This document shows, piece after piece, positions 34,525 to 43,078 of a DNA stretch of 44,056 nucleotides. Origin of the DNA: Coriobacteriales bacterium. Its GTDB lineage: Bacteria; Actinomycetota; Coriobacteriia; Coriobacteriales; UBA8131. Location of the stretch: the NCBI GenBank assembly GCA_031264075.1, contig JAISEO010000051.1, forward strand, positions 1 to 44,056, in the 5' to 3' direction. Under the pieces are notes generated by a model, which searched no databases, was not told where the DNA came from, and saw only the letters and a program-made list of their open reading frames with translations. How positions within the stretch are numbered: the stretch's first letter is position 1; each line of letters opens with the position of its first letter. A program made the position numbers and the translations under genes.

Positions 34525-34605
34525 CCGGGCCGGCAAAGCACCAGCTCTCCAGAAAAGCCCGCAGGGACGCCGAGCCAACCAGGACCTACCACGATAGGAC
34601 GCAGC

Positions 34606-36312
34606 ATGAACAACAAAGAATCCTTCTACCTCACCACCCCTATCTATTATGTCAATGCCGCGCCGCACCTGGGCACCGCGTATTCCACCGTGGCCGCAGA
34701 CGCGCTCGCCCGCTTCATGCGCATCACCGGCAAGGACACCTGGTTTCTCACTGGGCTCGATGAGCATGGGCAGAAGATCGCGCAGACCGCTGAGGCCGAA
34801 GGCAAGACGCCGCAGGCGTGGGTGGACGAGGTGGCCCCTCAGTTCAAGGCTGCCTGGGAGGCGCTGGACATACACTATGATGACTTCATCCGCACCACCG
34901 AACCGCGACACATACGGGGCGTGCAGAAGTTCTTTGAAACGCTGCATGACAAGGGCTTCATCTACAAAGATGTGTACGAGGGCTACTACTGTGTGTCGGA
35001 GGAGACCTTTTTCTCCGACGAGCAACTCGCTGAGTTTGCCGAGGCGCGTGCAGCGGAGGGCCTGCCCAGCACACAGGACGACGGCAGCCCGCTCTGTCCG
35101 GATTGTCACCGTCCGCTGAGTTTTGTGCAGGAGGAGAACCTCTTCTTCAAGCTCAGCGCCTTTGAGCAGCCCCTGCTTGACTATTACGAGGCCAACCCGG
35201 ACTTTATCCAGCCGGCGATACGCAGAAACGAGGTCATCTCCTTTGTGAAGAGCGGCCTCAGGGATCTCAGCGTGTCCCGCGCAAGCTTTGACTGGGGCGT
35301 GCCGATACCCTTTGCGCCCGGCCACGTGAGTTATGTGTGGGTGGACGCGCTCATCAACTATATCACGGCCGTGGGCTATGGAAGCAACGACCCCGCCGAC
35401 CAGGAGATGTTTGCCCGGCGCTGGCCAGCGCAGCTGCACCTCATCGGCAAGGACATCATCCGGTTTCACTGCGTCATCTGGCCCGCCATGCTCATGGCTG
35501 CCGACCTCGCGCTGCCCCATAAGGTCTTTGCCCACGGCTTTCTGCTCACCAAGGGCGAGAAGATGTCCAAGTCCAAGGGCAATGCCATGGATCCGCTCGC
35601 CCTTGCCCGCACCTTCAGCGTGGACGGCTACCGGTATTATTTCCTGAGCGACGTGCAGTTTGGTTCCGACGGCTCCGTCTCGCTCGAGCGCATGCTCCAG
35701 GTCTACAACGCCGATCTGGCCAACAGCTGGGGCAACCTCTGCTCGCGCGCGCTCAACATGATGGCCAAATATCTGGATGCCACAACGCCGAATCTCTGGG
35801 AGAAGACCGTTAAGCGGCTTACCCAGGAGAGGGGAAACCCGCTTGCCGCCCTGGTTGAAGGTGGCCTGCAGAGCCGGTATGCGGCTGCCTTTGCACGGGA
35901 AGACTATTCCGCTGCTCTGGCCGTGGTGATGGAGCTCGTGGATGCGGCCAATCTCTATATAGAGCAGAGCGCGCCCTGGAAGCTGGCAAAGGCCGCGGCC
36001 GCAGAGGCAGAAGAAGCGCGTGGTCGGGGCGAGGATCCGGTTGAGGCAGAGGAGAAGGCAAAGGCCCCCACACAGGCCGACCATCTGGCCTTTGTGCTCT
36101 ACAACGTGTTGGAGAGCATGCGCATCGCAGCACTCCTGTTTGCGCCGGTCATGCCGGAGACCTCTGCCGAGGTCTGGCGCCGCCTGGGGTTGGACGCGCT
36201 CTTTTCTGTGGATGACCAGGCCGCCGCCTGCGTCTGGGGAGGCCTCCCCGCGGGCCTTGCCACCACCGTAGGCACCCCCCTCTTCATGCGTCTCAGCGAG
36301 GACGATATCTAG
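34606..36312 (+). CDS. metG: methionyl-tRNA synthetase
   Basis: The 568-residue class I synthetase charges initiator and elongator tRNA-Met. It shows TTPIYYVNAAPHLGTAYSTV (HIGH motif as HLGT), GLDEHGQKIA, a zinc knuckle with CPDC, VYVWVDALINYIT-like VSYVWVDALINYIT, and KMSKSKGNAMDP (KMSKS). The helical anticodon domain follows. The Glu/Ala-rich tract AAAEAEEARGRGEDPVEAEEKAKA (about 465-488) is an insert before the last helices. No C-terminal tRNA-binding (EMAP) domain is present. It is convergent with rsmA, with a 3-bp gap. Confidence 0.96.
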   Translation: MNNKESFYLTTPIYYVNAAPHLGTAYSTVAADALARFMRITGKDTWFLTGLDEHGQKIAQTAEAEGKTPQAWVDEVAPQFKAAWEALDIHYDDFIRTTEPRHIRGVQKFFETLHDKGFIYKDVYEGYYCVSEETFFSDEQLAEFAEARAAEGLPSTQDDGSPLCPDCHRPLSFVQEENLFFKLSAFEQPLLDYYEANPDFIQPAIRRNEVISFVKSGLRDLSVSRASFDWGVPIPFAPGHVSYVWVDALINYITAVGYGSNDPADQEMFARRWPAQLHLIGKDIIRFHCVIWPAMLMAADLALPHKVFAHGFLLTKGEKMSKSKGNAMDPLALARTFSVDGYRYYFLSDVQFGSDGSVSLERMLQVYNADLANSWGNLCSRALNMMAKYLDATTPNLWEKTVKRLTQERGNPLAALVEGGLQSRYAAAFAREDYSAALAVVMELVDAANLYIEQSAPWKLAKAAAAEAEEARGRGEDPVEAEEKAKAPTQADHLAFVLYNVLESMRIAALLFAPVMPETSAEVWRRLGLDALFSVDDQAAACVWGGLPAGLATTVGTPLFMRLSEDDI

Positions 36313-36315
36313 TAG

Positions 36316-37248
36316 CTACGAGGGAAGCGACGGCTCATCATCACTTTCCTGCCAGGCTCTAAGGACGCGTGCCATCGCCAGGTAGGATTCGGGCTCCAGG
36401 GTCTCTCCGCGGGCTCCCGGGTCAATCTCAGCCGCGGCAAGCAGCGCATCCACGCGCTCCACAGCAAGGCCGTGCACAGCACAGTAGGCCTGCATCGAGT
36501 TGTGGATGGTCTTGCGACGCTGGAAGAAGGCGGCATCGGCAAGCTGGCTGGCCGCAGCCAGGAGGCGAGACGCAGGCGAGCCGGCTGGCGAGACAGGAGA
36601 ACCGTCCTCTGTTGGCTCCCCGGCACACCCAAGCCGTTCCAGACGAATGACCGCGGAATCCACGCGGGGCGGCGGATAGAAGCTCTGTGCCTGCACCTTG
36701 AATCGTCCGGCAAGGCTGGCAAGGAGGCGCAGCTTGATGGTGTAGGCTCCGTAGTCCTTGTTGCCGGGCACCGCGGCGATACGCTCAGCCACCTCGTGCT
36801 GCACCATGACGGTGGCACTCCGGAGGCTCGGCAGGCGCTGAAAGTAGGCAAGGATGATGGTTGCCGCTGCGCCGTAGGGGAGGTTTGCCACCAGCGCAAG
36901 CGGCGCGAGGTCTTGCAGGCGGGCAAGTATCTGTGCCTCCAGGGCGTCCCCGCGAATCAACTGCACCGCGGGGTAGCGTGCGGCGATCCCCTCACATAAA
37001 CCCGCGTCCAGTTCAACAGCGATAAGCTCGGCCCCCTGGGCAAGCAGGGCCTCCGTGAGCGTGCCGATGCCAGGCCCCACCTCCACAACGCGGTCTGCCG
37101 TGCCAACCGCGGCCAGCCGGAGGATCTTGCCCACGACACCGTCGTCAACGAGAAAATGCTGGCCCAGATGCTTTCTGGCAGCAAGCCCCAGCTCTTCCAG
37201 ACGCTGCTGCGTGGCCCGGGCGCTGGCCAGCGAGGAATTGCGTGTCAT
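36316..37248 (-). CDS. rsmA: 16S rRNA (adenine1518/1519-N6)-dimethyltransferase
   Basis: The 310-residue KsgA dimethylates two adjacent adenosines in helix 45 of 16S rRNA. It has KHLGQHFLVDDGVVGKIL, the SAM loop VEVGPGIGTLTEALLAQG, AVELDAGL, LVANLPYGAAATIIL and VMVQHEVAERIAAVPGNKDYG. The region after it has a Pro-Ser-Ala insert (EPTEDGSPVSPAGSPAS). The start overlaps the stop of the upstream flavoprotein gene by four bases, so it is the third gene of a metA-flavoprotein-rsmA operon. Confidence 0.96.
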   Translation of the reverse strand: MTRNSSLASARATQQRLEELGLAARKHLGQHFLVDDGVVGKILRLAAVGTADRVVEVGPGIGTLTEALLAQGAELIAVELDAGLCEGIAARYPAVQLIRGDALEAQILARLQDLAPLALVANLPYGAAATIILAYFQRLPSLRSATVMVQHEVAERIAAVPGNKDYGAYTIKLRLLASLAGRFKVQAQSFYPPPRVDSAVIRLERLGCAGEPTEDGSPVSPAGSPASRLLAAASQLADAAFFQRRKTIHNSMQAYCAVHGLAVERVDALLAAAEIDPGARGETLEPESYLAMARVLRAWQESDDEPSLPS

Positions 37249-38261
37249 GTTTCAGGGGAGCTGGCAGTCGCATCTGCCGGGGCGTCTCCCGTCACAGCAG
37301 CCACGGCTTCTTCGATAACCGCGTCAAGCTCGGCCTGTTTTGCCTGGGAGGGTCTGGCCGCCTTGCCGGACTTGGCTGCGCGGGCCGTTTGCTTGAGAGC
37401 CTCAAACTCCGAATCCACCTGGTTGACTATCGGGGCGTGTCCGTCCTCAAACCCAAAGCCCTCCGAGGCCGCGCTGGTGTTAGGGGACGCCACCTGCGCG
37501 TCTTCACGCAGCTCGGCTATCTCCGCTTCAACCTGCTGGAGCTCCGCCTGCAACTCCTGTTTGACCAGAGACTTGGTAACGAAGCGCGCAAAGGCCCCGC
37601 CCGCCGCCACGGCCCGCTGGGCGAACTCACGCTGCGTGGCTGCCGCCCTACGGAGATGGGCAAGCTCGCCAAAGGCCAGCACCCCCGCCTCTTCCTCGGT
37701 AGGCAGGGGAGCCACGTCCTCTGCATGTTTGAAGCCGACGAAGTTCTGTACCTTCTCCACGGTAAACCCGGCCACGGCGAGTGCGCTGCGCGAGATGGTC
37801 ACGAGCGGGTCGTAGCCATGGGTGTCTCCGCCTCCCCCCAGAATGAAGATCTGCGCCGGACGCTTGGACGCGGGCTCCCGGCCGAGAACATACTTGCGCG
37901 CCCAAAACGGCTGCATGCGATCAAACAGCGCCTTGAGTTGGGCAGGCGGCCCGGCAAAGAAGAGGGGAGAGACTATGGCCAGGGCATCGGCGTAGGCCAG
38001 GGCCTCCAAGAGTTCAGGATAATCATCGGCAGTGTAGTGCTCAGACCCCTTCTCGGCGAGGACACAGGCACCCGTCTTCTCACACCATCCGCAGCCGATA
38101 CACGGGGCAATATGCTTCTGAGACAGGAGAAACCTGCGCGGACGTCCTCCCGCATCCCGTATGCCCTGCTCGAGGAGCGCAAGAAGAGCCTCGCTGGTGT
38201 GAGCACGCGGCGAGCCACAGACAAGGAGTATTTCCACCTGCTTTTTGGACATGATAGGCAA
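37245..38261 (-). CDS. flavodoxin-fold (Fe-S flavoprotein-like) oxidoreductase
   Basis: The 338-residue protein has an NADPH-dependent FMN reductase / iron-sulfur flavoprotein fold. It shows LLVCGSPRAHTSEALL (FMN phosphate loop), the cysteine cluster CIGCGWCEKTGAC at about 54-66 as in Fe-S flavoproteins, and ALAIVSPLFFAGPPAQLKALFDRM. The C-terminal about 100 residues are Ala/Glu-rich, probably helical or coiled, and are an addition to the family. TTG 38261 is chosen because AGGAGG sits eight bases upstream, overlapping the metA stop; ATG 38252 is an alternative. Electron acceptor unknown. Confidence 0.8.
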   Translation of the reverse strand: MPIMSKKQVEILLVCGSPRAHTSEALLALLEQGIRDAGGRPRRFLLSQKHIAPCIGCGWCEKTGACVLAEKGSEHYTADDYPELLEALAYADALAIVSPLFFAGPPAQLKALFDRMQPFWARKYVLGREPASKRPAQIFILGGGGDTHGYDPLVTISRSALAVAGFTVEKVQNFVGFKHAEDVAPLPTEEEAGVLAFGELAHLRRAAATQREFAQRAVAAGGAFARFVTKSLVKQELQAELQQVEAEIAELREDAQVASPNTSAASEGFGFEDGHAPIVNQVDSEFEALKQTARAAKSGKAARPSQAKQAELDAVIEEAVAAVTGDAPADATASSPET

Positions 38262-38273
38262 TTATACTACCTC

Positions 38274-39194
38274 CTACCCGATATCCTCCAACTTGAAGGG
38301 TGTTTGCTGATACACAGCGTAGTTGAGCCAGTTGGCAAAGAACTGATGCGCGTAGCTGCGCCAACGAACCACCGGCTTCTGCGACGGGTCGTTGTTGGGA
38401 TAGTAGTGCACAGGCACCGCCGTCTCCAACCCGGCCGCGATATCACGCCGGTATTCCCTGTCCAGCGTGTCGATGTCGTACTCCAGATGCCCGGTTACAA
38501 AGACCTGCCGTCTATCCGGCGACACCGTCAGTACGGCACCGGTCTCAGGCGAGCCGGCCAGAACGGTGAGTCCGGCGGCCTCGACATCCTCGTGGCGTGC
38601 GGTCGCATAGCGGCTCTGCGGCATCGAGAAGGGGTCGTCCAGTCCGACCAACAGCTGGTCAGAGGGTACGTAATGCTCCGCGGGATAGATGCCAAAGAGC
38701 TTCTCATCCAGCAGATGTTTCTCTACGCCATGAAAGTACCACAGGCCCGCGTTGGCCCCCCAACAGATGAAAAGACTCTGATATACCGATCTCTGCGACC
38801 ACTCAAAAAGCGCCGTCAGCTCATCCCAGTAATCAACGTCCTCAAAGGGCAGCGCCTCCACGGGAGCACCGGTGACGATGAGTCCGTCAAAACGACGGCC
38901 ACTGGCCCGCACCTCGGGCGAGTCCACATAGAAGGTCTCCATATGATTGGCCGTGGTGTTCTTGGAACTGTGCGCAGCCATGGAGATGAGGGAGACATGC
39001 ACCTGCAAAGGCGTGTTGGAGAGCAGGCGCAGAAGCTGCGTCTCAGTGTCCACTTTGGTAGGCATGAGGTTGACGATGGCAATCTCCAGAGGGCGGATGT
39101 CTTGATGCAGCGCGCGCTCTTCGGTCATCAGGAACACGCTCTCTTGACGCAGTATATCGATGGCCGGCAAGCCGTTGGGCACATTAACAGGCAT
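38274..39194 (-). CDS. metA: homoserine O-acyltransferase MetA, probably acetyl-type
   Basis: The 306-residue MetA activates homoserine for methionine synthesis. It shows MPVNVPNGLPAIDILRQE, LNLMPTK-like IVNLMPTKVDTETQLLR, the catalytic Cys144 in ICWGANAGL, and VTGHLEYD with the His/Glu dyad further on. Residue Glu113 (GAPVEALPFEDV) corresponds to position 111, where Gly gives succinyl-CoA use (E. coli) and Glu gives acetyl-CoA use (Bacillus cereus), so acetylation is predicted. ATG 39194 has a strong GGGAGGAG site. It is the first gene of the operon with the flavoprotein and rsmA. Confidence 0.95.
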   Translation of the reverse strand: MPVNVPNGLPAIDILRQESVFLMTEERALHQDIRPLEIAIVNLMPTKVDTETQLLRLLSNTPLQVHVSLISMAAHSSKNTTANHMETFYVDSPEVRASGRRFDGLIVTGAPVEALPFEDVDYWDELTALFEWSQRSVYQSLFICWGANAGLWYFHGVEKHLLDEKLFGIYPAEHYVPSDQLLVGLDDPFSMPQSRYATARHEDVEAAGLTVLAGSPETGAVLTVSPDRRQVFVTGHLEYDIDTLDREYRRDIAAGLETAVPVHYYPNNDPSQKPVVRWRSYAHQFFANWLNYAVYQQTPFKLEDIG

Positions 39195-39264
39195 AACTCC
39201 TCCCTCTCTTATCAGGGGCGCGGTGGGGCCGAAACGTCCAGCTGCCTCGTTTTGGCGGTGCGAC

Positions 39265-39293
39265 TTGGAGCGACTCGGCAAAAATGGTATTGT
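39265..39293 (+). promoter_or_regulatory. candidate promoter, leaderless tatD
   Basis: TTGGAG at 39265-39270 and TATTGT at 39288-39293 are 17 bp apart. The tatD ATG at 39300 lies seven bases after the -10 and has no ribosome site. Confidence 0.45.
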
Positions 39294-39299
39294 ACCAGT

Positions 39300-40289
39300 A
39301 TGGTAGTACTAGAGGAGAGCAGGTTTGAGAACGTGAGAACAGTCTCATCAGCGGCAAGCAAGGTGGCCTCGGGAGAAGCGCCCGAACAGGTCTTTTTCGA
39401 CGCACGGTTGCGCGACACCAAACACCGGGTGGTTGAGGCCCCCGTCTTTTCCGCTGGCGTGCAGATGGCCGACACCCACGCACATCTGGACATGCTGCAT
39501 TATCCGGCGCTGGCCCTGGCACGGGCTGCCGCACATCAGGTCAGCTTTGTGGTCTCGGTTGTGGACCCCACCGAGGACCCGTCCTTTACGCTGGATAACC
39601 TGGATGCCTGGCAGCAAGAGGCAGGGGAGCTGCTGAAACGCTGGAGCGATGAAGAAGATTCGGAGGAGCGAGAACCAGACGCTCCCCCCGAAGTCTCCGT
39701 CATCATGGGCTGCCACCCGCACAACGCCTCTGCCTATACCGAGGCGGTTGAAGCACAGTTGGTGCATGCGCTTACCACAGACCCGCGAGTCGTGGGCATA
39801 GGCGAGATAGGCCTCGACTACCATTACGACAACAGTCCCCGTGAGGTGCAGCAGCGGGTGTTCCGCCGTCAGATCCACCTGGCGCATGAACACGAAAGCA
39901 CCATAGCCCTGCATCTGCGAGAGGCCCACGCAGACGGCCTGCGCATTCTCAAAGAGGAAGGGCTGCCGGCACAGGGCGTGCTGCTGCACTGCTTCAACCT
40001 TGACTACGCCACCCTCGAACCCTTTCTTGAGTTGGGGGCACTCGTGGCCTTTGGCGGCCCGCTCACCTTCAAGAAGTCCGACGAGGTGCGTGCTGCTGCC
40101 GCCCGTACGCCGCTGGACAGGCTGGTCACCGAGACCGACTCTCCCTTCATGGCCCCGGTGCCGGTGCGAGGCAGCGTATGTGAGCCGGCCAGCGTCGTCT
40201 TTACCGCAGAAGTCCTCGCTGGCCTGCGAACAGAACCCGCTGCCCTGAAGCAGATCTACACCAACGCGCGCAGGTTTTTCATCCCATAG
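39300..40289 (+). CDS. tatD: TatD family metal-dependent deoxyribonuclease
   Basis: The 329-residue TIM-barrel hydrolase shows the family's metal-site motifs in order: MADTHAHLDM (HxH), VVGIGEIGLDYHYD (catalytic Glu), IALHLREAHADGL, GVLLHCFN and LVTETDSPFMAPVP (Asp). About 55 N-terminal residues precede the HxH motif, an extension beyond the usual 5-10. The start could instead be nearer the domain (for example GTG 39333). TatD proteins have 3'-5' exonuclease activity. The frame is open far upstream across metA, but that part is not coding. Confidence 0.93.
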   Translation: MVVLEESRFENVRTVSSAASKVASGEAPEQVFFDARLRDTKHRVVEAPVFSAGVQMADTHAHLDMLHYPALALARAAAHQVSFVVSVVDPTEDPSFTLDNLDAWQQEAGELLKRWSDEEDSEEREPDAPPEVSVIMGCHPHNASAYTEAVEAQLVHALTTDPRVVGIGEIGLDYHYDNSPREVQQRVFRRQIHLAHEHESTIALHLREAHADGLRILKEEGLPAQGVLLHCFNLDYATLEPFLELGALVAFGGPLTFKKSDEVRAAAARTPLDRLVTETDSPFMAPVPVRGSVCEPASVVFTAEVLAGLRTEPAALKQIYTNARRFFIP

Positions 40290-40360
40290 CGCCTGAAAGC
40301 GCATTCTTGTCATCCACAGATGAGTTGCCCCCGCTCATAAGCCCTGCTCATGCGAGGGAT

Positions 40361-40392
40361 TGGTTGAGAGGTGACAAATCGGTAGGGGACGG
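40361..40392 (+). repeat. 32-bp direct repeat, left copy
   Basis: It matches 42950-42981 at 31 of 32 positions (TGGTTGAGAGG then TGACAAATCGG and on to GGACGG). The two copies are in the same orientation, 2589 bp apart, and bound the ATPase/kinase-like gene pair. Confidence 0.9.
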
Positions 40393-40427
40393 TCTCATCG
40401 CATTTGCTAAGCACTCAGAACCTGTGC

Positions 40428-40460
40428 TATAGTAACGTCGGTTACAGTAACGACGGCTAC
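40428..40460 (+). promoter_or_regulatory. extended -10 and tandem 15-bp repeat
   Basis: TGCTATAGT (extended -10, TATAGT at 40428-40433) is followed immediately by AGTAACGTCGGTTAC (40431-40445) and AGTAACGACGGCTAC (40446-40460). This is a 15-bp tandem repeat with two mismatches. The first unit also contains the inverted pair GTAAC/GTTAC. It looks like an operator over the start of transcription. Confidence 0.55.
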
Positions 40461-40473
40461 AGGATGGTGAATC

Positions 40474-41796
40474 ATGAGATTCTATGGTCGAGAAGAACAA
40501 ATTGAAGAGTTGCGGGCAGGACGCAGCAGGGCTTTTGAAGACCACTCCCGTTTTACGGTTGTAACAGGGCGTCGCCGTATTGGGAAAACCACCTTGGTCA
40601 TGAAGGCTTTAGGTGAACAGAACACCCTCTACCTCTTTGTTGCACGAAAAAATGAAGCGCTTCTTTGCGCAGACTTTTCCGAACAGATAAACGCCACGCT
40701 TGATACGTTTGTTCCACCGGAAACGAATACATTCAAAAGCCTGTTTACCTTTTTGTTCAAACTTGCAGAAGTACAGGAATACAGTCTAGTAATTGACGAG
40801 TTTCAGGAATTCTTCAATATCAATTCATCGTTTTATAGCGATCTTCAAAATCTGTGGGACAGACACCGAAATAAAACCAAGGTCAACCTCGTAGTCTGCG
40901 GATCAGTCTATTCTCTGATACATAAGATATTTCGCGACAAGAAAGAGCCATTATTTGGCAGGGCGGATGCCTATATTCAACTTACGCCCTTTAATATAGC
41001 AACACTTAAAGCCATATTATGCGATATGAACCCAAGATATGTACCCGACGATCTGCTGGCACTCTATACGATTACCGGTGCAGTGCCCAAATATGTCGAG
41101 CTGTTTTTTGATAGCGGCTCAAGCAATCTTAAACAAATGGTCAATTTCATGGTACGAGAAGGCTCGCCCTTTATTGACGAGGGAAAGAACTTGCTTATCG
41201 AAGAATTCGGCAAGAACTATGCTACCTACTTTTCCATATTGTCTACTTTGTCGTCTGGAGTCAATACGCAGAGCAGAATTGAAGACGTTTTGGGTGGCAT
41301 AAGCATCGGCGGGCATCTCAAGCGACTTGTGGATGATTATGGTATCCTTGAGCGCAAGATACCGCTTCTGGCAAAGAAAGGCACACAGGCCGTGCGTTAT
41401 CAAATCAGGGATAATTTCATTCAGTTCTGGTTCAAGTATTTTGATGGGAACCAGTCGCTTGTTGAGATAAAGAACTACCCGGCATTACGGTCTTTGATGA
41501 TCAGCGATTTTCCAAGCTATTCCGGCCGATTGCTCGAGCGGTACTTTGTTCAGAAATTTGCAGAAAGCTATGAGTTCAGCAACATTGGCTCTTGGTGGGA
41601 GACAGGCAAAGAGCATCACGATATCGACATCGTAGCTCTCTACCTTGAAAGCAAAAGCGCGCTGGCTGTAGAGGTCAAGAGACAAGCGAGGAAATTCCAA
41701 CCTGAAACCCTGCATAGCCGAGTCCAGCACCTCCAGGAAAAAGTATTGCAGGGCTATGCTGTCAAAGAACAATGCCTGTCGCTTGAGGATATGTGA
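40474..41796 (+). CDS. AAA ATPase with DUF234 domain
   Basis: The 440-residue protein is of the 'ATPase domain 2 plus DUF234' type, common in archaea and anaerobic bacteria. It shows Walker A TGRRRIGKTTL at 31-41, Walker B YSLVIDEFQEF near 107, a sensor region NLVVCGSVYSL, a winged-helix-like part, and a C-terminal nuclease-like block DIDIVALYLESKSALAVEVKRQ that resembles PD-(D/E)xK. Function is unknown for the family. Codon and base use is clearly more AT-rich than the surrounding core genes, which suggests transfer. It starts at ATG 40474 with GGATGG upstream. Confidence 0.85.
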   Translation: MRFYGREEQIEELRAGRSRAFEDHSRFTVVTGRRRIGKTTLVMKALGEQNTLYLFVARKNEALLCADFSEQINATLDTFVPPETNTFKSLFTFLFKLAEVQEYSLVIDEFQEFFNINSSFYSDLQNLWDRHRNKTKVNLVVCGSVYSLIHKIFRDKKEPLFGRADAYIQLTPFNIATLKAILCDMNPRYVPDDLLALYTITGAVPKYVELFFDSGSSNLKQMVNFMVREGSPFIDEGKNLLIEEFGKNYATYFSILSTLSSGVNTQSRIEDVLGGISIGGHLKRLVDDYGILERKIPLLAKKGTQAVRYQIRDNFIQFWFKYFDGNQSLVEIKNYPALRSLMISDFPSYSGRLLERYFVQKFAESYEFSNIGSWWETGKEHHDIDIVALYLESKSALAVEVKRQARKFQPETLHSRVQHLQEKVLQGYAVKEQCLSLEDM

Positions 41797-41864
41797 CCGC
41801 AGCACTATCCGATGAGAAGAAGAGTGACATCATGTTTCCAAGCCTGTTGAAAGAAGGATAAAAA

Positions 41865-42956
41865 ATGCAGCATCCTGCTACACGCTGGTTAAAGTGGAAC
41901 GACGACATTGTTGGCACGATTGACGCTTCAAACGCCATACACTTTACCGCACCCGCATACAACGAGCTTGTGGCGCTCTACACCCGCGGAACGTCAGACT
42001 GGTCGCCGGAGCAGTTTGCTGAGTTTCTCTCCGAGCGCATGGTCAGCCGTGACCGGCGGGATATCGAGCGGATACTGTTTCGCTGTGGTCTCTCACACTA
42101 TGACGTGTTACGCATCGCCGAAGTTACGCGCGGCATCCATCCCAAGGACCTTCTGTGGGTTGCCCACAGCGCAGACGAGAGGCTGGAGGCGGTGATCACC
42201 GATGTGTTTGACTCGGTGTTCCATCAACGCACCGACCTTACAGGGGATAGTCTTGATACGCCGGAAGGCTATAACATCAAACGTTACGGCGTCTATAAAG
42301 GGCAGTACGGCATTTACAAACAGCGCATCAGCCCGCTCACCACCGATGTGGAGTCGGAGGTGGCGGTGTATCTGCTGGCACAGAGGCTGGGCGTTCCCTG
42401 CTGTCCGGCCTACCGCGTGGACGAGGATACGGTGTTCTCCGCATTTCTCTACGACTTCTCGAAGGAGTATCTCGTGCATTTTCGCAGGCTCTTTGACGCG
42501 GCGCGGTCTGACAACGAATATCACAACCTCGTCTCCGTGCGTCCACAGTACAGAGACGACATCGCCCGCATGATACTGCTCGACTTCATCACACGCCAGG
42601 ACGACCGCCACCTTTCTAATATTGCCATCAAGATGAGCAACGCAGGCGAGTCTTTCTATCCGCTCTACGACAACGGTCGCAGTCTGTTTTACGAAGACAC
42701 AGAGGATATGGTGCGAGAGGCGGTAGCCAACCCGGAGACCCATGCCACGAGTTTTGGCTTTGCTGGCACCTATCTGGACTACGCGCGGGAGATTGCCCGG
42801 GAGCGCGGCGATCTCAAGGGTCTTCTGGATCTCACTATACGCGAGACTGAGCTTGCCTCCCTCCTGAAGGAGGCGGGATTCACCGGCTATCGCTACGATG
42901 GCGCGCTGGCATGGATAGTGGAGACCATGGCCCTGCTGAGGCAAGGAAATGGTTGA
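41865..42956 (+). CDS. HipA/PI3K-like kinase-fold protein
   Basis: I recognise only a likely kinase-type core in this 363-residue protein: IYKQRIS with a possible ATP-binding Lys152, ESEVAVYLLAQRLGV with a helix-C Glu, a catalytic loop DDRHLSN at 246-252, and the metal-binding YDNG at 268-271. This D-R-H-x-x-N plus DxG arrangement is as in HipA and CtkA-type kinases. Residues 1-120 (WNDDIVGTIDASNAIHF...) are unfamiliar. It lies 68 bp after the ATPase gene, with GAAGGAT before the ATG, and base composition is less AT-rich than that gene. The stop codon lies within the right 32-bp repeat. No HipB-like partner is next to it. Confidence 0.55.
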   Translation: MQHPATRWLKWNDDIVGTIDASNAIHFTAPAYNELVALYTRGTSDWSPEQFAEFLSERMVSRDRRDIERILFRCGLSHYDVLRIAEVTRGIHPKDLLWVAHSADERLEAVITDVFDSVFHQRTDLTGDSLDTPEGYNIKRYGVYKGQYGIYKQRISPLTTDVESEVAVYLLAQRLGVPCCPAYRVDEDTVFSAFLYDFSKEYLVHFRRLFDAARSDNEYHNLVSVRPQYRDDIARMILLDFITRQDDRHLSNIAIKMSNAGESFYPLYDNGRSLFYEDTEDMVREAVANPETHATSFGFAGTYLDYAREIARERGDLKGLLDLTIRETELASLLKEAGFTGYRYDGALAWIVETMALLRQGNG

Positions 42957-42981
42957 GAGGAGACAAATCGGTAGGGGACGG
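42950..42981 (+). repeat. 32-bp direct repeat, right copy
   Basis: One mismatch to 40361-40392. It begins in the last codons of the kinase-like gene and includes its TGA stop. Confidence 0.9.
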
Positions 42982-43000
42982 GATGCCCGGCATCCCCTAC
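42971..43000. terminator. GTAGGGGA/TCCCCTAC hairpin after the cassette
   Basis: GTAGGGGA (42971-42978) pairs with TCCCCTAC (42993-43000). An alternative inner stem is GGGATGCC/GGCATCCC. It could end the cassette transcript, but no T-tract follows. The left repeat copy has only the left arm. Confidence 0.45.
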
Positions 43001-43026
43001 AGAGGCCTGGGTGTTTTCTCAATGTG

Positions 43027-43055
43027 TTGCTCTTGTGCGTAAGATATATTATAAT
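43027..43055 (+). promoter_or_regulatory. toxin-antitoxin promoter
   Basis: TTGCTC at 43027-43032 and a perfect TATAAT at 43050-43055 with 17-bp spacing. The ribosome site AAGGGAGG lies eight bases before the antitoxin ATG. Confidence 0.65.
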
Positions 43056-43078
43056 CAAGCGCAAGGGAGGTATCACTT

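Noticed and set aside
33559-36084. An 840-codon minus-strand open frame opposite the flavoprotein and metG
   Set aside because: Antisense shadow of two well-supported genes, with no recognisable family or ribosome site.
37242-39299. Extension of the tatD frame far upstream to form a protein of about 1000 residues
   Set aside because: The extension runs antisense through the flavoprotein and metA genes and has no TatD similarity. The TatD domain begins after 39300.
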